Origin: Paraprevotella sp.
Lineage (GTDB): Bacteria > Bacteroidota > Bacteroidia > Bacteroidales > Bacteroidaceae
Direction of reading: 5' to 3'
NCBI GenBank assembly: GCA_017425765.1
Contig: JAFOXE010000055.1
Coordinates: forward strand, 1-11,796
DNA: 11,796 bases
Of this stretch, positions 1 to 6,836 are shown one piece after another (within the stretch, counting starts at the first letter, position 1; each line of letters begins with the position of its first letter). A program made the translations under genes and the position numbers. The notes beneath the pieces are model-generated. The model saw only the letters and a list, made by a program, of their open reading frames with translations. It did no database searches and had not been told where the DNA came from.

Positions 1-59
1 GATTCGTTAACGTAGGGTGTGATTTCCTGAGTGATAAATAGAATTTTCTTGGCCTTCAT
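1..59 (-). CDS. Glycogen synthase, N-terminal fragment (gene continues beyond the left edge)
   Basis: Read on the minus strand from the ATG at 59-57, the first 19 codons give MKAKKILFITQEITPYVNE. This matches the N-terminus I know from Bacteroides-type glycogen synthases (GT5-like, nucleotide-sugar-dependent alpha-1,4-glucan elongation in the cytoplasm). The KKILF(I/V)TQE-P pattern is the first beta strand and the substrate loop of the N-terminal Rossmann half. Only 59 bases are present, so the assignment rests on this short motif. A divergent panC neighbour agrees with the arrangement I recall from Bacteroides genomes. There is no Shine-Dalgarno site in front of the ATG. A promoter-like box lies about 27 bases upstream of the start codon. 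Confidence 0.7.
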   Translation of the reverse strand, partial: MKAKKILFITQEITPYVNE

Positions 60-255
60 CTTTGTAACTACTTCATTTACGCTTGCAAAGATAATAAAAA
101 AAAATGTGAATCTTGCAAATACATGCCCATGTGAAGCCTACGTTTTGCATTTATTTACTATTTATTCTTCAAAAATTTTCCTCATGTGGTATTTTATATG
201 TTATTTTGCATGATTTTTTTAGGATAATAATAGATTATTAGTAATTCATGTACGT
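60..255. promoter_or_regulatory. Divergent intergenic region, glycogen synthase / panC
   Basis: This A+T-rich gap of 196 bases must hold promoters for both directions. The minus-strand promoter is described separately. For panC, TTATTTTG at 201-208 and TACGTTTTG at 139-147 are each one base away from TAnnTTTG. Neither has a good TTTG at the right distance, so I cannot place the panC promoter with confidence. No riboswitch-like fold was evident by eye. Confidence 0.35.
86..119 (-). promoter_or_regulatory. Putative Bacteroidetes promoter of the glycogen synthase gene
   Basis: On the minus strand, TATCTTTG (93 to 86) matches the Bacteroidetes -7 element TAnnTTTG exactly. TTTG (119 to 116) lies upstream where the -33 element should be. 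The spacer is 22 bases, slightly longer than the usual 19-21, and contains a run of nine A (plus-strand 96-104). Both elements continue as TTTGCAAG, so an 8-base direct repeat sits about 30 bases apart. Transcription would start near 79-82, giving a leader of roughly 20 bases. Confidence 0.45.
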
Positions 256-1107
256 ATGAAGGTTGTAAATACGATACAAGAACTGCGCGAAATGCTTGAT
301 GTATTGCGCAGTGAAGGCAAAAAGATAGGATTAGTTCCCACGATGGGAGCTTTGCACGAAGGTCATGCTTCGTTAGTTGAACGTAGTGTGGCAGAGAATG
401 ATGTGACGGTAGTAAGTGTTTTTTTGAACCCAACTCAGTTTAACGACCCCAAGGATTTGGAAAAATATCCTCGTACCTTAGAGGCCGATTGTGCTCTGCT
501 TGAGTCAAAAGGAACATCTATTGTTTTTGCTCCGTCGGTGGAAGAGGTTTATCCGGAACCTGATACACGTGTGTTCAGTTATCCGCCAATTGATACGGTT
601 ATGGAGGGTGCTTTCCGTCCGGGTCATTTCAATGGTGTGTGTCAGATAGTAAGTAAGTTGTTCGACATGGTGCAACCACATTGTGCATATTTCGGTGAGA
701 AAGATTTTCAACAAATAGCAGTTATCCGTGCCATGGTCAAGGATATGAAATTTGATTTGGAAATCATTCCTTGTCCCGTGATACGCGAAGAGAGTGGATT
801 GGCCATGAGTAGCCGTAATACACTGCTTACCGACGATGAGCGAACTATCGCAGCTCATATCTCACGCGTATTGTTCGAAAGCGTAGAGTTGTCATCTTCG
901 CACACTGTGGCCGAAACACATAGGTTTGTAGAGGATAGCTTGAATGTCATAGAAGGATTAAAGGTACAGTATTTTTCCATCGTCGACGGCATTTCATTAC
1001 AAGATGTGGCTGATTGGAACGATAGCGACTTTATCGTGGGATGTATTACCGTATTTTGCGGTGCCACGCCTATCCGTTTGATTGACCATGTGAAATATAA
1101 AGGATAA
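256..1107 (+). CDS. panC: Pantoate--beta-alanine ligase (pantothenate synthetase)
   Basis: PanC joins D-pantoate and beta-alanine at the cost of ATP (giving AMP and PPi) to make pantothenate, the vitamin precursor of coenzyme A; it is cytoplasmic. The 283-residue length is normal for the family. The nucleotidyltransferase HIGH-type motif appears as HEGH at residues 34-37, after PTMGALHEG. The pantoate/ATP pocket motif NPTQF is at 58-62, FGEKD at 146-150, and the KMSKS-like MSSRN at 184-188, all as in active enzymes. The ATG at 256 is preferred because it places PTMGALHEGH at the usual distance from the N-terminus; a nearby ATG at 248 is out of frame. panD begins 29 bases downstream on the same strand, so the pair is almost certainly one transcript that makes beta-alanine and uses it at once. 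No panB is in view. Confidence 0.97.
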   Translation: MKVVNTIQELREMLDVLRSEGKKIGLVPTMGALHEGHASLVERSVAENDVTVVSVFLNPTQFNDPKDLEKYPRTLEADCALLESKGTSIVFAPSVEEVYPEPDTRVFSYPPIDTVMEGAFRPGHFNGVCQIVSKLFDMVQPHCAYFGEKDFQQIAVIRAMVKDMKFDLEIIPCPVIREESGLAMSSRNTLLTDDERTIAAHISRVLFESVELSSSHTVAETHRFVEDSLNVIEGLKVQYFSIVDGISLQDVADWNDSDFIVGCITVFCGATPIRLIDHVKYKG

Positions 1108-1136
1108 TAACGTAGGTAAATATAAAGTTATACGAT

Positions 1137-1499
1137 ATGATGATTGAAGTACTGAAGTCGAAATTGCATTGTGTACGCGTTACTGAGGCAAATCTCAACT
1201 ATATGGGCAGTATTACCATTGACGAGGATTTGTTGGATGCGGCCAATATGATTCCGGGCGAGAAGGTGCAGGTTGTAGACAATAACAATGGCGAACGCTT
1301 TGAAACGTACATCATCAAGGGGGAACGTGGTTCTGGTTGTGTGTGCTTGAATGGTGCGGCAGCCCGTAAGGTGCAAGTCGGTGATATTTGTATTATCATT
1401 TCGTACGCCTTGATGGATTTCGAGGAGGCCAAAACCTTTAAGCCTACTGTTGTATTTCCCGATCCGAATACCAACATAGTTCCTTCCGTAGCCGACTAA
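1137..1499 (+). CDS. panD: Aspartate 1-decarboxylase (pyruvoyl-dependent) precursor
   Basis: PanD decarboxylates L-aspartate to beta-alanine, the second substrate of PanC, in the cytoplasm. It is made as a proenzyme that cleaves itself to form a pyruvoyl cofactor. The cleavage site is visible as Y22-M23-G24-S25, with scission expected between G24 and S25. Other residues important in E. coli PanD fall at the same numbers here: K9, H11, R54, T57, Y58 and N72. The length of 120 residues is typical. Two consecutive ATG codons (1137 and 1140) open the gene; starting at the first gives the numbering that matches the family. The C-terminus, rich in Pro, Asp and Asn, is a little extended, which is common in this group. 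The gene is the second of the panCD operon and is followed by a structured untranslated stretch and a terminator. Confidence 0.97.
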   Translation: MMIEVLKSKLHCVRVTEANLNYMGSITIDEDLLDAANMIPGEKVQVVDNNNGERFETYIIKGERGSGCVCLNGAAARKVQVGDICIIISYALMDFEEAKTFKPTVVFPDPNTNIVPSVAD

Positions 1500-1624
1500 G
1501 CTAAAAACACACCATGGTGTATAGGGGCACTACATGCTCGTGTAGATACCTATTAGATGCAGGCGACGTGAGTTTGAGATGCTCATCTGTTTTACAATAC
1601 ATCTGCAGGACTAAATAATTATAG
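1500..1624 (+). other. Structured untranslated stretch downstream of panD
   Basis: About 125 bases separate the panD stop from the terminator hairpin. No plausible gene is visible on either strand. Several short inverted repeats are: a perfect 12-base palindrome ACACCATGGTGT (1509-1520), CTACATG/CGTGTAG (1530-1545, one G-T pair), and AGATG-CT-CATCT near 1578-1589. It would form the panCD mRNA 3' end and could act as a stabilising 3' UTR or the source of a small RNA. It lacks tRNA features. No function is claimed. Confidence 0.35.
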
Positions 1625-1655
1625 CAGCACAGCATAAATATGTTGTGCTGTTTTT
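1625..1655 (+). terminator. Intrinsic terminator of panC-panD
   Basis: CAGCACA (1625-1631) pairs perfectly with TGTGCTG (1644-1650). A G-T pair and CATA/TATG extend the stem inward to about 12 pairs around a tiny loop. Five T follow directly (1651-1655), then a T/A-rich stretch. This is a classical rho-independent terminator for the plus-strand panCD transcript. Confidence 0.85.
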
Positions 1656-1723
1656 ATATATAATAAGGTGATGTGATGTGGTTGTGTCAATGAGCAAAGG
1701 CGCTTATTTCTTTGAACATATCT

Positions 1724-1772
1724 ATAAAATAATCCGTGCATGTAGGGTTGCTACATGCACGGATTATTTTAT
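1724..1772. terminator. Bidirectional terminator, mainly for mce
   Basis: A perfect 22-base-pair inverted repeat (1724-1745 with 1751-1772) surrounds the five-base loop GGTTG. The outer part of the stem is A/T-only (ATAAAATAAT) and the inner part is G+C-richer (CCGTGCATGTAG), so either strand reads as a hairpin ending in a T-rich tail. It lies 20 bases past the mce stop codon on the minus strand and also backs up the panCD terminator. Confidence 0.85.
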
Positions 1773-1792
1773 TTCCTGCGAGGATTCTTATC

Positions 1793-2197
1793 TTATTTCT
1801 CGCACAACTCAGTCAAAATACCACAAGTAGATTTCGGGTGTAAGAAGGCGATTTGCAAACCTTCGGCTCCCTTTCTGGGTGCAGAGTCAATTAGGCGGAT
1901 GCCCTTTTCGTCGCATTCGGCCAATGCATTAGCCACACCGTCTTCAATGGCAAATGCGATGTGGTGAATACCACGACCACCATTTTCCAAATACTTGGCG
2001 ATGGTGCTATCGGGGCTTGTAGCCTCAAGCAATTCAATTTTTACTTCGCCAACTTTCAAGAAAGCGGTTTTTACCTTTTGGTCAGCCACTTCTTCTATGT
2101 TGTAGCATTTCAAACCCAATACGTTTTCGTAGTATGGCAGTGCCTCTTCAATGCTTTTTACGGCAATACCTAAATGCTCGATGTGAGAAATTTTCAT
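1793..2197 (-). CDS. mce: Methylmalonyl-CoA epimerase
   Basis: This cytoplasmic enzyme interconverts (2R)- and (2S)-methylmalonyl-CoA. It links the B12-dependent mutase to the carboxyl-transfer/decarboxylation step of the succinate-propionate route used by gut Bacteroidales. The protein has 134 residues and the vicinal-oxygen-chelate (glyoxalase-like) fold of two beta-alpha-beta3 modules, about 1-60 and 75-134. Predicted metal ligands are H8 (in IEHLGIAV), H79 (in GIHHIAF) and E130 (in ILTELCEK), with a further polar ligand expected around residues 51-55. The ATG at 2197-2195 fits the family N-terminus. The gene is followed at once by a strong terminator, so no methylmalonyl-CoA decarboxylase subunit gene is cotranscribed downstream, unlike in many Bacteroides. 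The upstream TonB receptor gene is on the same strand 116 bases away without a clear terminator between, so some read-through is possible. Confidence 0.93.
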   Translation of the reverse strand: MKISHIEHLGIAVKSIEEALPYYENVLGLKCYNIEEVADQKVKTAFLKVGEVKIELLEATSPDSTIAKYLENGGRGIHHIAFAIEDGVANALAECDEKGIRLIDSAPRKGAEGLQIAFLHPKSTCGILTELCEK

Positions 2198-2251
2198 CTT
2201 TGTTCGTTTTTATAGTTATTAGTCTTGTTTGTACAAGGTGAATATCTAGTA

Positions 2252-2259
2252 CAAATTTA
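2252..2259 (-). promoter_or_regulatory. Candidate -7 element for mce
   Basis: On the minus strand, TAAATTTG (2259 to 2252) matches TAnnTTTG. It lies about 55 bases ahead of the mce ATG, in the gap after the TonB receptor gene. The nearest TTG upstream (2278 to 2276) is only 16 bases away, shorter than the usual 19-21, so the -33 element is weak or absent. Confidence 0.35.
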
Positions 2260-2313
2260 TGTTATTTGAACGATACAACGAAATTTTTTCTCCTTTTTCT
2301 CGAAACTCCATCT

Positions 2314-4713
2314 TTATAGTTCAATGAGGAAACGTGCATTTATTTGTCTTCCTGTCAAGTAGTTGGGCACGGCATATTGTTGATTACTGATGTCTGTTAC
2401 CCAGTAGTAAGAACTTACGTTGTTTAATCCTAATACATTAAAGCAGTCAACTCCCAACCATACATTACGTACATATTTTACTAATTTTCGTTGGTTGTGT
2501 TTGTCTTCGTTGTTCAGCAAACGATAGTTCATACCGATGTCTACACGGCGGTAGGCCGGTGCTCTGAACACTTGTTGCTCGAGCCCGCTGTGAGGGGGAC
2601 CAAAAGGTAATCCATCGGCAAAGCTGGCCTTCAGGCTCATCTTCCATTTATTGCTTCCGGGGAAGAAATCGGTAAAGAAAAGATTTACATTGTATCGTTG
2701 GTCGGTAGGTTGGGGCAGCGACTTACCATTAATCTTTTGCTGAGCTTTCATCAAGCTGAGGCTTATCCACGAGTCGGTTCCTTCTACAAATTCTCCAAAC
2801 AGTTTCATGTCAATACCGGCCACATATCCGTCGGCTATGTTGTTGCCATAGTACACGATTTTTACGTTGTCCACGTTGTATGGATTGATGTCGCTTTGCG
2901 CCTTGTAATAAAGTTCTGTCGAGAACTTAAATGGGCGATTCCTCATGCGAAACTTATATTCACCACCCAATACAAAGTGTATAGAACGTTGCGATTTAAT
3001 GTCTTTGTTGAGCGTCACACGGGTAGAACCATTAAGAGTGGTGGTGTCGCGTAGTTCTTTGTAGAATGGCGATTGGTAGTACAAACCAGTAGCAAATCGA
3101 AAGGTAAAGTTTTCGTTAAACTCGGGGATGAAACCAATGGATGCACGCGGGCTGAACAAAAATTCCTTGTTCCAACTCCAATAACTCATGCGGGCGCCAT
3201 AGTTCAACGAGAAGATGCCATGTTTATTGGTAAAACGCCATGTGTCTTGTGCATAAAGTTCCATGCGATTGCTTGATATGCTATGCTTGGATTTTAGATT
3301 GTAAATCAAAATCAAACTATCTGTCAAGTGGGGTAGAGAATATCCCGAGGAATCGCGCATTTCCCATTCGCGTGCATTTTCTTCAATCTTCTCGTGTCGC
3401 CAATTTATGCCGGCTTGTATGTGATGACTTTTGGCCTTATGGTTAAACTGCAATTTATAACTCTTTACGTTGGTAGTGAGGTAGTTGCGTGCATGTTCCA
3501 TATATGTGCCTACGCCTAATTGCTCGCTGTTGTTTGTTTCGTCCAACCAGTATTCGCCTTGTATGTCGTAGGTTTCTTGTTCTTGTGTGGTGAAGGCTGA
3601 GCCTAATAAACTCAATGAGGTTCGGTCGTTAAAGTGGTGTGTCAGATTAAGAGTTCCAAATACGGTGTGGAACATATCTTTTTCTTGTCCGTCAAAATAA
3701 ACGCGAAAAGATTTTACGTCGTACATGGTACCGAATTTTGTTTCTCGGTCGGTTGGAGTGAAGTCGTACTTGTTTTTCGATACATATCCAATGAAGTCCA
3801 GCGTCCAACGCTTGTTAGGCTTCCAACTCATGTATGTTTGATAGTCTAGAAAACTTGGGTTGTATTCTCCTTTTGTTTCCAACGAGCCAAGTAAGTATTC
3901 GTTTGTCTTGTAGCGTAATCCGTTCGAGATGCTGAATGTTGATTTAGAAAATCCCACGTAGGCACTACCGCCTAACAGGCTTCCTGCCACGTTGGCTTCA
4001 AATTGTTTCGGTCGACGATAGGTGATGTCCAGTACCGACGACATTTTATCACCGTATTTTGCTTCAAAACCACCTGACGAGAAGGATATGTTTTCCACCA
4101 TATCGCTGTTGATAACACTCAAGCCCTCTTGCTGTCCAGAACTAATTAATAATGGGCGATACACCTCTACTCCGTTGATGTATACACTGTTTTCGTCAAA
4201 GCTACCTCCTCGTACGTTATATTGCGAGCTGAGTTCGTTGTGTGTGCTCACTCCGGCTTGTGTAGCCACTAATTCCTCCACCGCATTTCCGGTGGTCGAG
4301 GGCAAGCGCTTCAAATCATCAGTATTTAGGCGTTGTGTGGAGCCCATTTGGCGTTGCACTTCTTTTACGGTTACTTCACCCAATTCAAGATTTAGGGGCT
4401 TCATCACGATGTTCAGCGTAAGGCTTCCTTTAGGCTTTTTCAACACCTTTCTGCGCTTTTCATAACCCATCAATGAGTAAGTTACTACCGCACTATCACC
4501 GGCTTCAAATTCAAAGTCGTAACGTCCGTTTATGTTGGTTGTAGTTCCAATGGCTTGATTTTCAAGTTTTACCACTACCATCATTAGCGGATTTTGTTCG
4601 TCGTCAAGTACACGTCCCGACAGTTTTACCTTGTTCTGCGCCATGGAGTTTAGCGCAGCAAGAAAAAACAATATGCTTAAAGCCCAAGGGGCGAAATGTT
4701 CGTTTCTTTTCAC
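2314..4713 (-). CDS. TonB-dependent outer-membrane receptor with N-terminal carboxypeptidase-regulatory-like domain
   Basis: This is a 799-residue outer-membrane import channel driven by TonB. Residues 1-25 form a Sec signal peptide (hydrophobic core about 8-21, cleavage likely after SMA at 23-25). Residues about 28-106 are a beta-sandwich of the carboxypeptidase-regulatory-like type (GRVLDDEQNPL, then GTTTNINGRYDFEF, typical). The plug domain follows at about 120-235, with YNVRGGSFDENSVYINGVEV at 165-184 and KYGDKMSSVLDI at 219-230. The rest is a 22-strand-type barrel with many alternating aromatic strands, ending in NARFLIEL. Translation appears to start at GTG (4713-4711), because an in-frame TAA lies 6 bases upstream and the next ATG (residue 24) would remove the signal peptide. 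At about 800 residues with no SusD-like partner nearby, it is not a classical SusC. The substrate cannot be told from sequence. Confidence 0.92.
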   Translation of the reverse strand: MKRNEHFAPWALSILFFLAALNSMAQNKVKLSGRVLDDEQNPLMMVVVKLENQAIGTTTNINGRYDFEFEAGDSAVVTYSLMGYEKRRKVLKKPKGSLTLNIVMKPLNLELGEVTVKEVQRQMGSTQRLNTDDLKRLPSTTGNAVEELVATQAGVSTHNELSSQYNVRGGSFDENSVYINGVEVYRPLLISSGQQEGLSVINSDMVENISFSSGGFEAKYGDKMSSVLDITYRRPKQFEANVAGSLLGGSAYVGFSKSTFSISNGLRYKTNEYLLGSLETKGEYNPSFLDYQTYMSWKPNKRWTLDFIGYVSKNKYDFTPTDRETKFGTMYDVKSFRVYFDGQEKDMFHTVFGTLNLTHHFNDRTSLSLLGSAFTTQEQETYDIQGEYWLDETNNSEQLGVGTYMEHARNYLTTNVKSYKLQFNHKAKSHHIQAGINWRHEKIEENAREWEMRDSSGYSLPHLTDSLILIYNLKSKHSISSNRMELYAQDTWRFTNKHGIFSLNYGARMSYWSWNKEFLFSPRASIGFIPEFNENFTFRFATGLYYQSPFYKELRDTTTLNGSTRVTLNKDIKSQRSIHFVLGGEYKFRMRNRPFKFSTELYYKAQSDINPYNVDNVKIVYYGNNIADGYVAGIDMKLFGEFVEGTDSWISLSLMKAQQKINGKSLPQPTDQRYNVNLFFTDFFPGSNKWKMSLKASFADGLPFGPPHSGLEQQVFRAPAYRRVDIGMNYRLLNNEDKHNQRKLVKYVRNVWLGVDCFNVLGLNNVSSYYWVTDISNQQYAVPNYLTGRQINARFLIEL

Positions 4714-4899
4714 TCTATATTAGATTATACTTTTTTATAACGTAGAAAAATGGTTTATGGTATGTGCACCTCGTTTTTTATTTTGCGCATTTCTTGCTTC
4801 GATATGCTTTTGAGAGAAATCCGTTATGTTTGGCACCTTCATACTTCTGCATCTCGTTTTTTTTGTCTAAGTTTGCGGAGGAAACAAACAGACTTGAAA
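4714..4899. promoter_or_regulatory. Divergent intergenic region, TonB receptor / nitroreductase
   Basis: This gap of 186 bases separates two divergently transcribed genes. The rightward promoter box is described separately. For the leftward TonB receptor gene I find no TAnnTTTG match near its GTG start; the region just ahead of it is strongly A+T-rich. The open frame that continues leftward from the nitroreductase to 4750 encodes a Cys/Phe-rich stretch unlike any nitroreductase N-terminus and is treated as non-coding. Confidence 0.4.
4868..4875 (+). promoter_or_regulatory. Promoter of the nitroreductase-DUF2520-kdsC-maf operon
   Basis: TAAGTTTG (4868-4875) is an exact TAnnTTTG box, and TTC at 4845-4847 stands 20 bases upstream in place of the ideal TTG. 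Transcription would begin around 4879-4882, some 20 bases before the ATG at 4900. This supports that start over longer in-frame versions beginning upstream of the box. GGAGG at 4877-4881 is too far from the ATG to be a Shine-Dalgarno site. Confidence 0.55.
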
Positions 4900-5442
4900 A
4901 TGGAAAAATTTAGTGAACTAATCAAAATACGACGCAGCATGCGCAAGTTTACCGAACAAGAACTCTCGCAAGACGATGTGGTGACGCTGTTGCGTGCAGC
5001 TCTGATGGCACCCTCTTCCAAGGGAACACATGCATGGGAATTTGTGGTGGTGGACAACAAAGAACTACTGCAAAAACTATCGGAATGTAAGGAACGAGGT
5101 GCCGAATTAGTGGCCGGAGCACCATTGGCTGTGGTGGTTTTGGCCGACCCCTCGGTGAGCGATGTTTGGGTAGAAGATGCTTCTGTGGCCACCACCTTGA
5201 TGCTGTTACAAGCTGAGGATTTGGGCTTAGGCGCATGTTGGGTGCAAGTGCGTAATCGCACCATGGCAGATGGAAAACCTGCAGAGGAAATGGTACGTAT
5301 GGCGCTTCATATTCCGGAACACCTTCGAGTATTATCCATCGTAGCAGTGGGGCACAAAGGTATGGAACGTAAACCTTTTGACGAGAGCCGACTATTGTGG
5401 GAAAAAGTTCACTTCAACTTGTTCGAAACTCCCGAGGAATGA
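4900..5442 (+). CDS. Nitroreductase-family FMN-dependent NAD(P)H oxidoreductase
   Basis: This 180-residue cytoplasmic flavoprotein should be a homodimer that reduces nitro groups, quinones or other electron-poor substrates with NAD(P)H; the physiological substrate is unknown. The FMN phosphate-binding motif RRSMRKF lies at 11-17 and the flavin/substrate loop APSSKGTHAWEF at 37-48. The family's GLGACWVQ segment is at 109-116 and the VAVGHKG strand at 148-154. The length fits the short nitroreductase class. I chose ATG 4900 because it puts RRS at residue 11, as usual, and lies just after the promoter box; the frame stays open for 50 codons upstream but shows no conserved sequence. Its TGA overlaps the ATG of the next gene (ATGA at 5439-5442), implying translational coupling. 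It is the first gene of a four-gene operon. Confidence 0.9.
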   Translation: MEKFSELIKIRRSMRKFTEQELSQDDVVTLLRAALMAPSSKGTHAWEFVVVDNKELLQKLSECKERGAELVAGAPLAVVVLADPSVSDVWVEDASVATTLMLLQAEDLGLGACWVQVRNRTMADGKPAEEMVRMALHIPEHLRVLSIVAVGHKGMERKPFDESRLLWEKVHFNLFETPEE

Positions 5443-6218
5443 ATATTGTTTTAATAGGTGCTGGTCGTTTGGCTACTTGCATGGGTAAAGCTTTAAAGAA
5501 GGGTGGCCATACGATACAACAAGTATATAGTCGTACGGAGAGTTCGGCAAAGAAATTGGCCGAGGCATTGGAGTGTGACTATACGATTCAATGCGAGGAT
5601 ATTACCACCCGAGCAGAATTATATGTAGTGGCTGTGAAGGACGATGTGTTGCCTGAACTCTTGCCACAAGTGGTGCAAGGAAGGGAAGAAACTTTGTTCG
5701 TTCACACGGCAGGAAGTGTACCTCTTTCTGTGTTTGAGCAGAGTGGGGCACAACGTTTTGGGGTGTTCTATCCGATGCAAACCTTTTCGCTTGAAAGGGA
5801 ATTGAGCTTTTCGCAAATTCCCATTTTTGTTGAGGCTAATTTAGAGTCAGATGTTGAGAAACTTAGAACTCTTGGCTCATCGTTGAGTCAAAAGGTGTAT
5901 GTGTTGCCTTCAGAAGGGCGTAGACGTCTGCATCTGGCAGCCGTCTTTGCGTGCAATTTTGTCAATCATTGTTATGCCCGTGCCGAGCAGATATTGGCCG
6001 AAGAAAATCTTCCTTTTGATGTAATGTTATCGTTGGTGGACGAAACTGCGGCCAAGGTGCACGAACTATCGCCACGCAAGGCACAGACCGGACCGGCTGT
6101 CCGTCAAGACCATAGTGTTATGAACAAACATTTGGCTTTACTTCAGGAACACGAGGAAATGGTGCGAGAATATAAACTGCTTAGTGAGGGTATCGGCGAT
6201 TTAGCCGGACAGTTGTGA
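5439..6218 (+). CDS. Rossmann-like and DUF2520 domain protein (putative NAD(P)-dependent oxidoreductase)
   Basis: This is a 259-residue cytoplasmic protein. Residues 1-120 form a Rossmann nucleotide-binding domain starting [10 protein letters not shown] (GxGxxA at 7-12), as in F420-dependent NADP reductase and pyrroline-carboxylate reductase relatives. HTAGS at 89-93 and YPMQTFS at 111-117 are hallmarks of the DUF2520 family. The helical C-terminal part (about 130-259) carries [17 protein letters not shown] at 161-177 and GPAVRQD at 218-224, both conserved in the family. The enzymatic reaction is not established to my knowledge. The ATG at 5439 overlaps the nitroreductase stop by four bases and puts the GxGxxA motif at the proper N-terminal position; an in-frame extension into the previous gene is not credible. 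The kdsC-type gene follows after 62 bases. Confidence 0.88.
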   Translation: MNIVLIGAGRLATCMGKALKKGGHTIQQVYSRTESSAKKLAEALECDYTIQCEDITTRAELYVVAVKDDVLPELLPQVVQGREETLFVHTAGSVPLSVFEQSGAQRFGVFYPMQTFSLERELSFSQIPIFVEANLESDVEKLRTLGSSLSQKVYVLPSEGRRRLHLAAVFACNFVNHCYARAEQILAEENLPFDVMLSLVDETAAKVHELSPRKAQTGPAVRQDHSVMNKHLALLQEHEEMVREYKLLSEGIGDLAGQL

Positions 6219-6280
6219 CACAGTCCGAAGATAGTGTTTATATACGAAACATATGTAAGAAAATACATAACAACAAGAAC

Positions 6281-6799
6281 ATGATAAACTACGATTTAAC
6301 GCAGATAAGAGCCATAGTATTCGACGTAGATGGTGTATTAAGTGCTGAAACCATTGTGTTGCATCCGGGGGGTGAACCGATGCGCACGGTCAACATAAAG
6401 GATGGATATGCCATTCAATTAGCAGTGAAGATGGGTTTACACATAGCCATCATCACCGGCGGAAAGACTGAATCTGTGCGCAAGCGCTACGAAGGATTGG
6501 GAGTGCCCGATGTGTACATGGGCTGCTCTGTGAAGATTACAACCTATGAGGAATTCTTGAAGAAGTACAACTTAAATGATAACGAGGTTCTTTACATGGG
6601 CGATGACATTCCCGACTATGAGATTATGCAGCGTTGCGGTTGTCCATGTTGCCCATCGGATGCAGTACCTGAAATCAAAGCCCTTTCGCGTTATGTTTCG
6701 CATCGTGCCGGTGGACAAGGATGTGGTCGTGACGTTATTGAGCAGGTGCTTCGTGCAAAAGGAATGTGGTTAAAGGATAAGAAAGCTTTCGGGTGGTAA
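6281..6799 (+). CDS. kdsC: 3-deoxy-D-manno-octulosonate 8-phosphate phosphatase (KdsC family, HAD superfamily)
   Basis: KdsC removes phosphate from Kdo-8-phosphate to give Kdo, the inner-core sugar of lipopolysaccharide, in the cytoplasm. With 172 residues it is a capless HAD phosphatase, which in this family forms tetramers. HAD motif I is FDVDGVLS (nucleophile D15, acid/base D17), motif II is ITGG (58-61), the motif III lysine is K85 and motif IV is MGDDIPD (106-112). The C-terminal GGQGCGRD tail is typical of KdsC, where it reaches into a neighbouring active site. [13 protein letters not shown] (38-50) is also diagnostic. I use ATG 6281; a GTG at 6215 overlapping the previous stop would add 22 residues that look unrelated to the family. 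Closely related HAD enzymes act on other 2-keto-sugar phosphates, so exact substrate remains an inference. Confidence 0.9.
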   Translation: MINYDLTQIRAIVFDVDGVLSAETIVLHPGGEPMRTVNIKDGYAIQLAVKMGLHIAIITGGKTESVRKRYEGLGVPDVYMGCSVKITTYEEFLKKYNLNDNEVLYMGDDIPDYEIMQRCGCPCCPSDAVPEIKALSRYVSHRAGGQGCGRDVIEQVLRAKGMWLKDKKAFGW

Positions 6800-6822
6800 C
6801 CTTTTGGAATTCATTTTAGTAT

Positions 6823-6828
6823 AAGGAG
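6823..6828 (+). promoter_or_regulatory. Shine-Dalgarno-like site before maf
   Basis: AAGGAG lies 8 bases before the maf ATG at 6837. Such clear purine-rich sites are uncommon in Bacteroidetes, and other genes in this window lack one. It supports ATG 6837 as the start. Confidence 0.5.
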
Positions 6829-6836
6829 AAGAAAAG

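Noticed and set aside
31..213. A 60-codon plus-strand open frame next to the glycogen synthase start
   Set aside because: It overlaps the glycogen synthase 5' end and its promoter, has no ribosome site, and its sequence looks like translated A+T-rich spacer.
1530..1600. Possible tRNA in the region after panD
   Set aside because: The short stems do not form a cloverleaf: no seven-pair acceptor stem, and the GTTTGAG segment does not sit in a proper five-pair, seven-base T arm.
2280..2313. Terminator between the TonB receptor gene and mce
   Set aside because: The segment has A- and T-rich tracts but no stable stem on the minus strand; the repeated CGAAA elements are not arranged as a hairpin followed by a T tract.
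4022..4465. A 147-codon plus-strand open frame opposite the TonB receptor gene
   Set aside because: It is antisense to the conserved plug domain, which is under clear protein-level constraint; its own translation has low-complexity Ser/Pro/Leu composition and no motif.
4750..4899. A 50-codon in-frame N-terminal extension of the nitroreductase
   Set aside because: The promoter box at 4868-4875 lies inside it, the residues (Cys- and Phe-rich) do not resemble nitroreductases, and ATG 4900 places the FMN motif at the family's usual position.
4839..5264. A 141-codon minus-strand open frame opposite the nitroreductase
   Set aside because: It is antisense to conserved coding sequence, rich in Ser, Thr and Ala, without any recognisable domain or promoter.
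6215..6280. GTG start for the kdsC-type gene, overlapping the previous stop codon
   Set aside because: It would add 22 residues with no family resemblance; ATG 6281 gives the standard short lead into FDVDGVLS.
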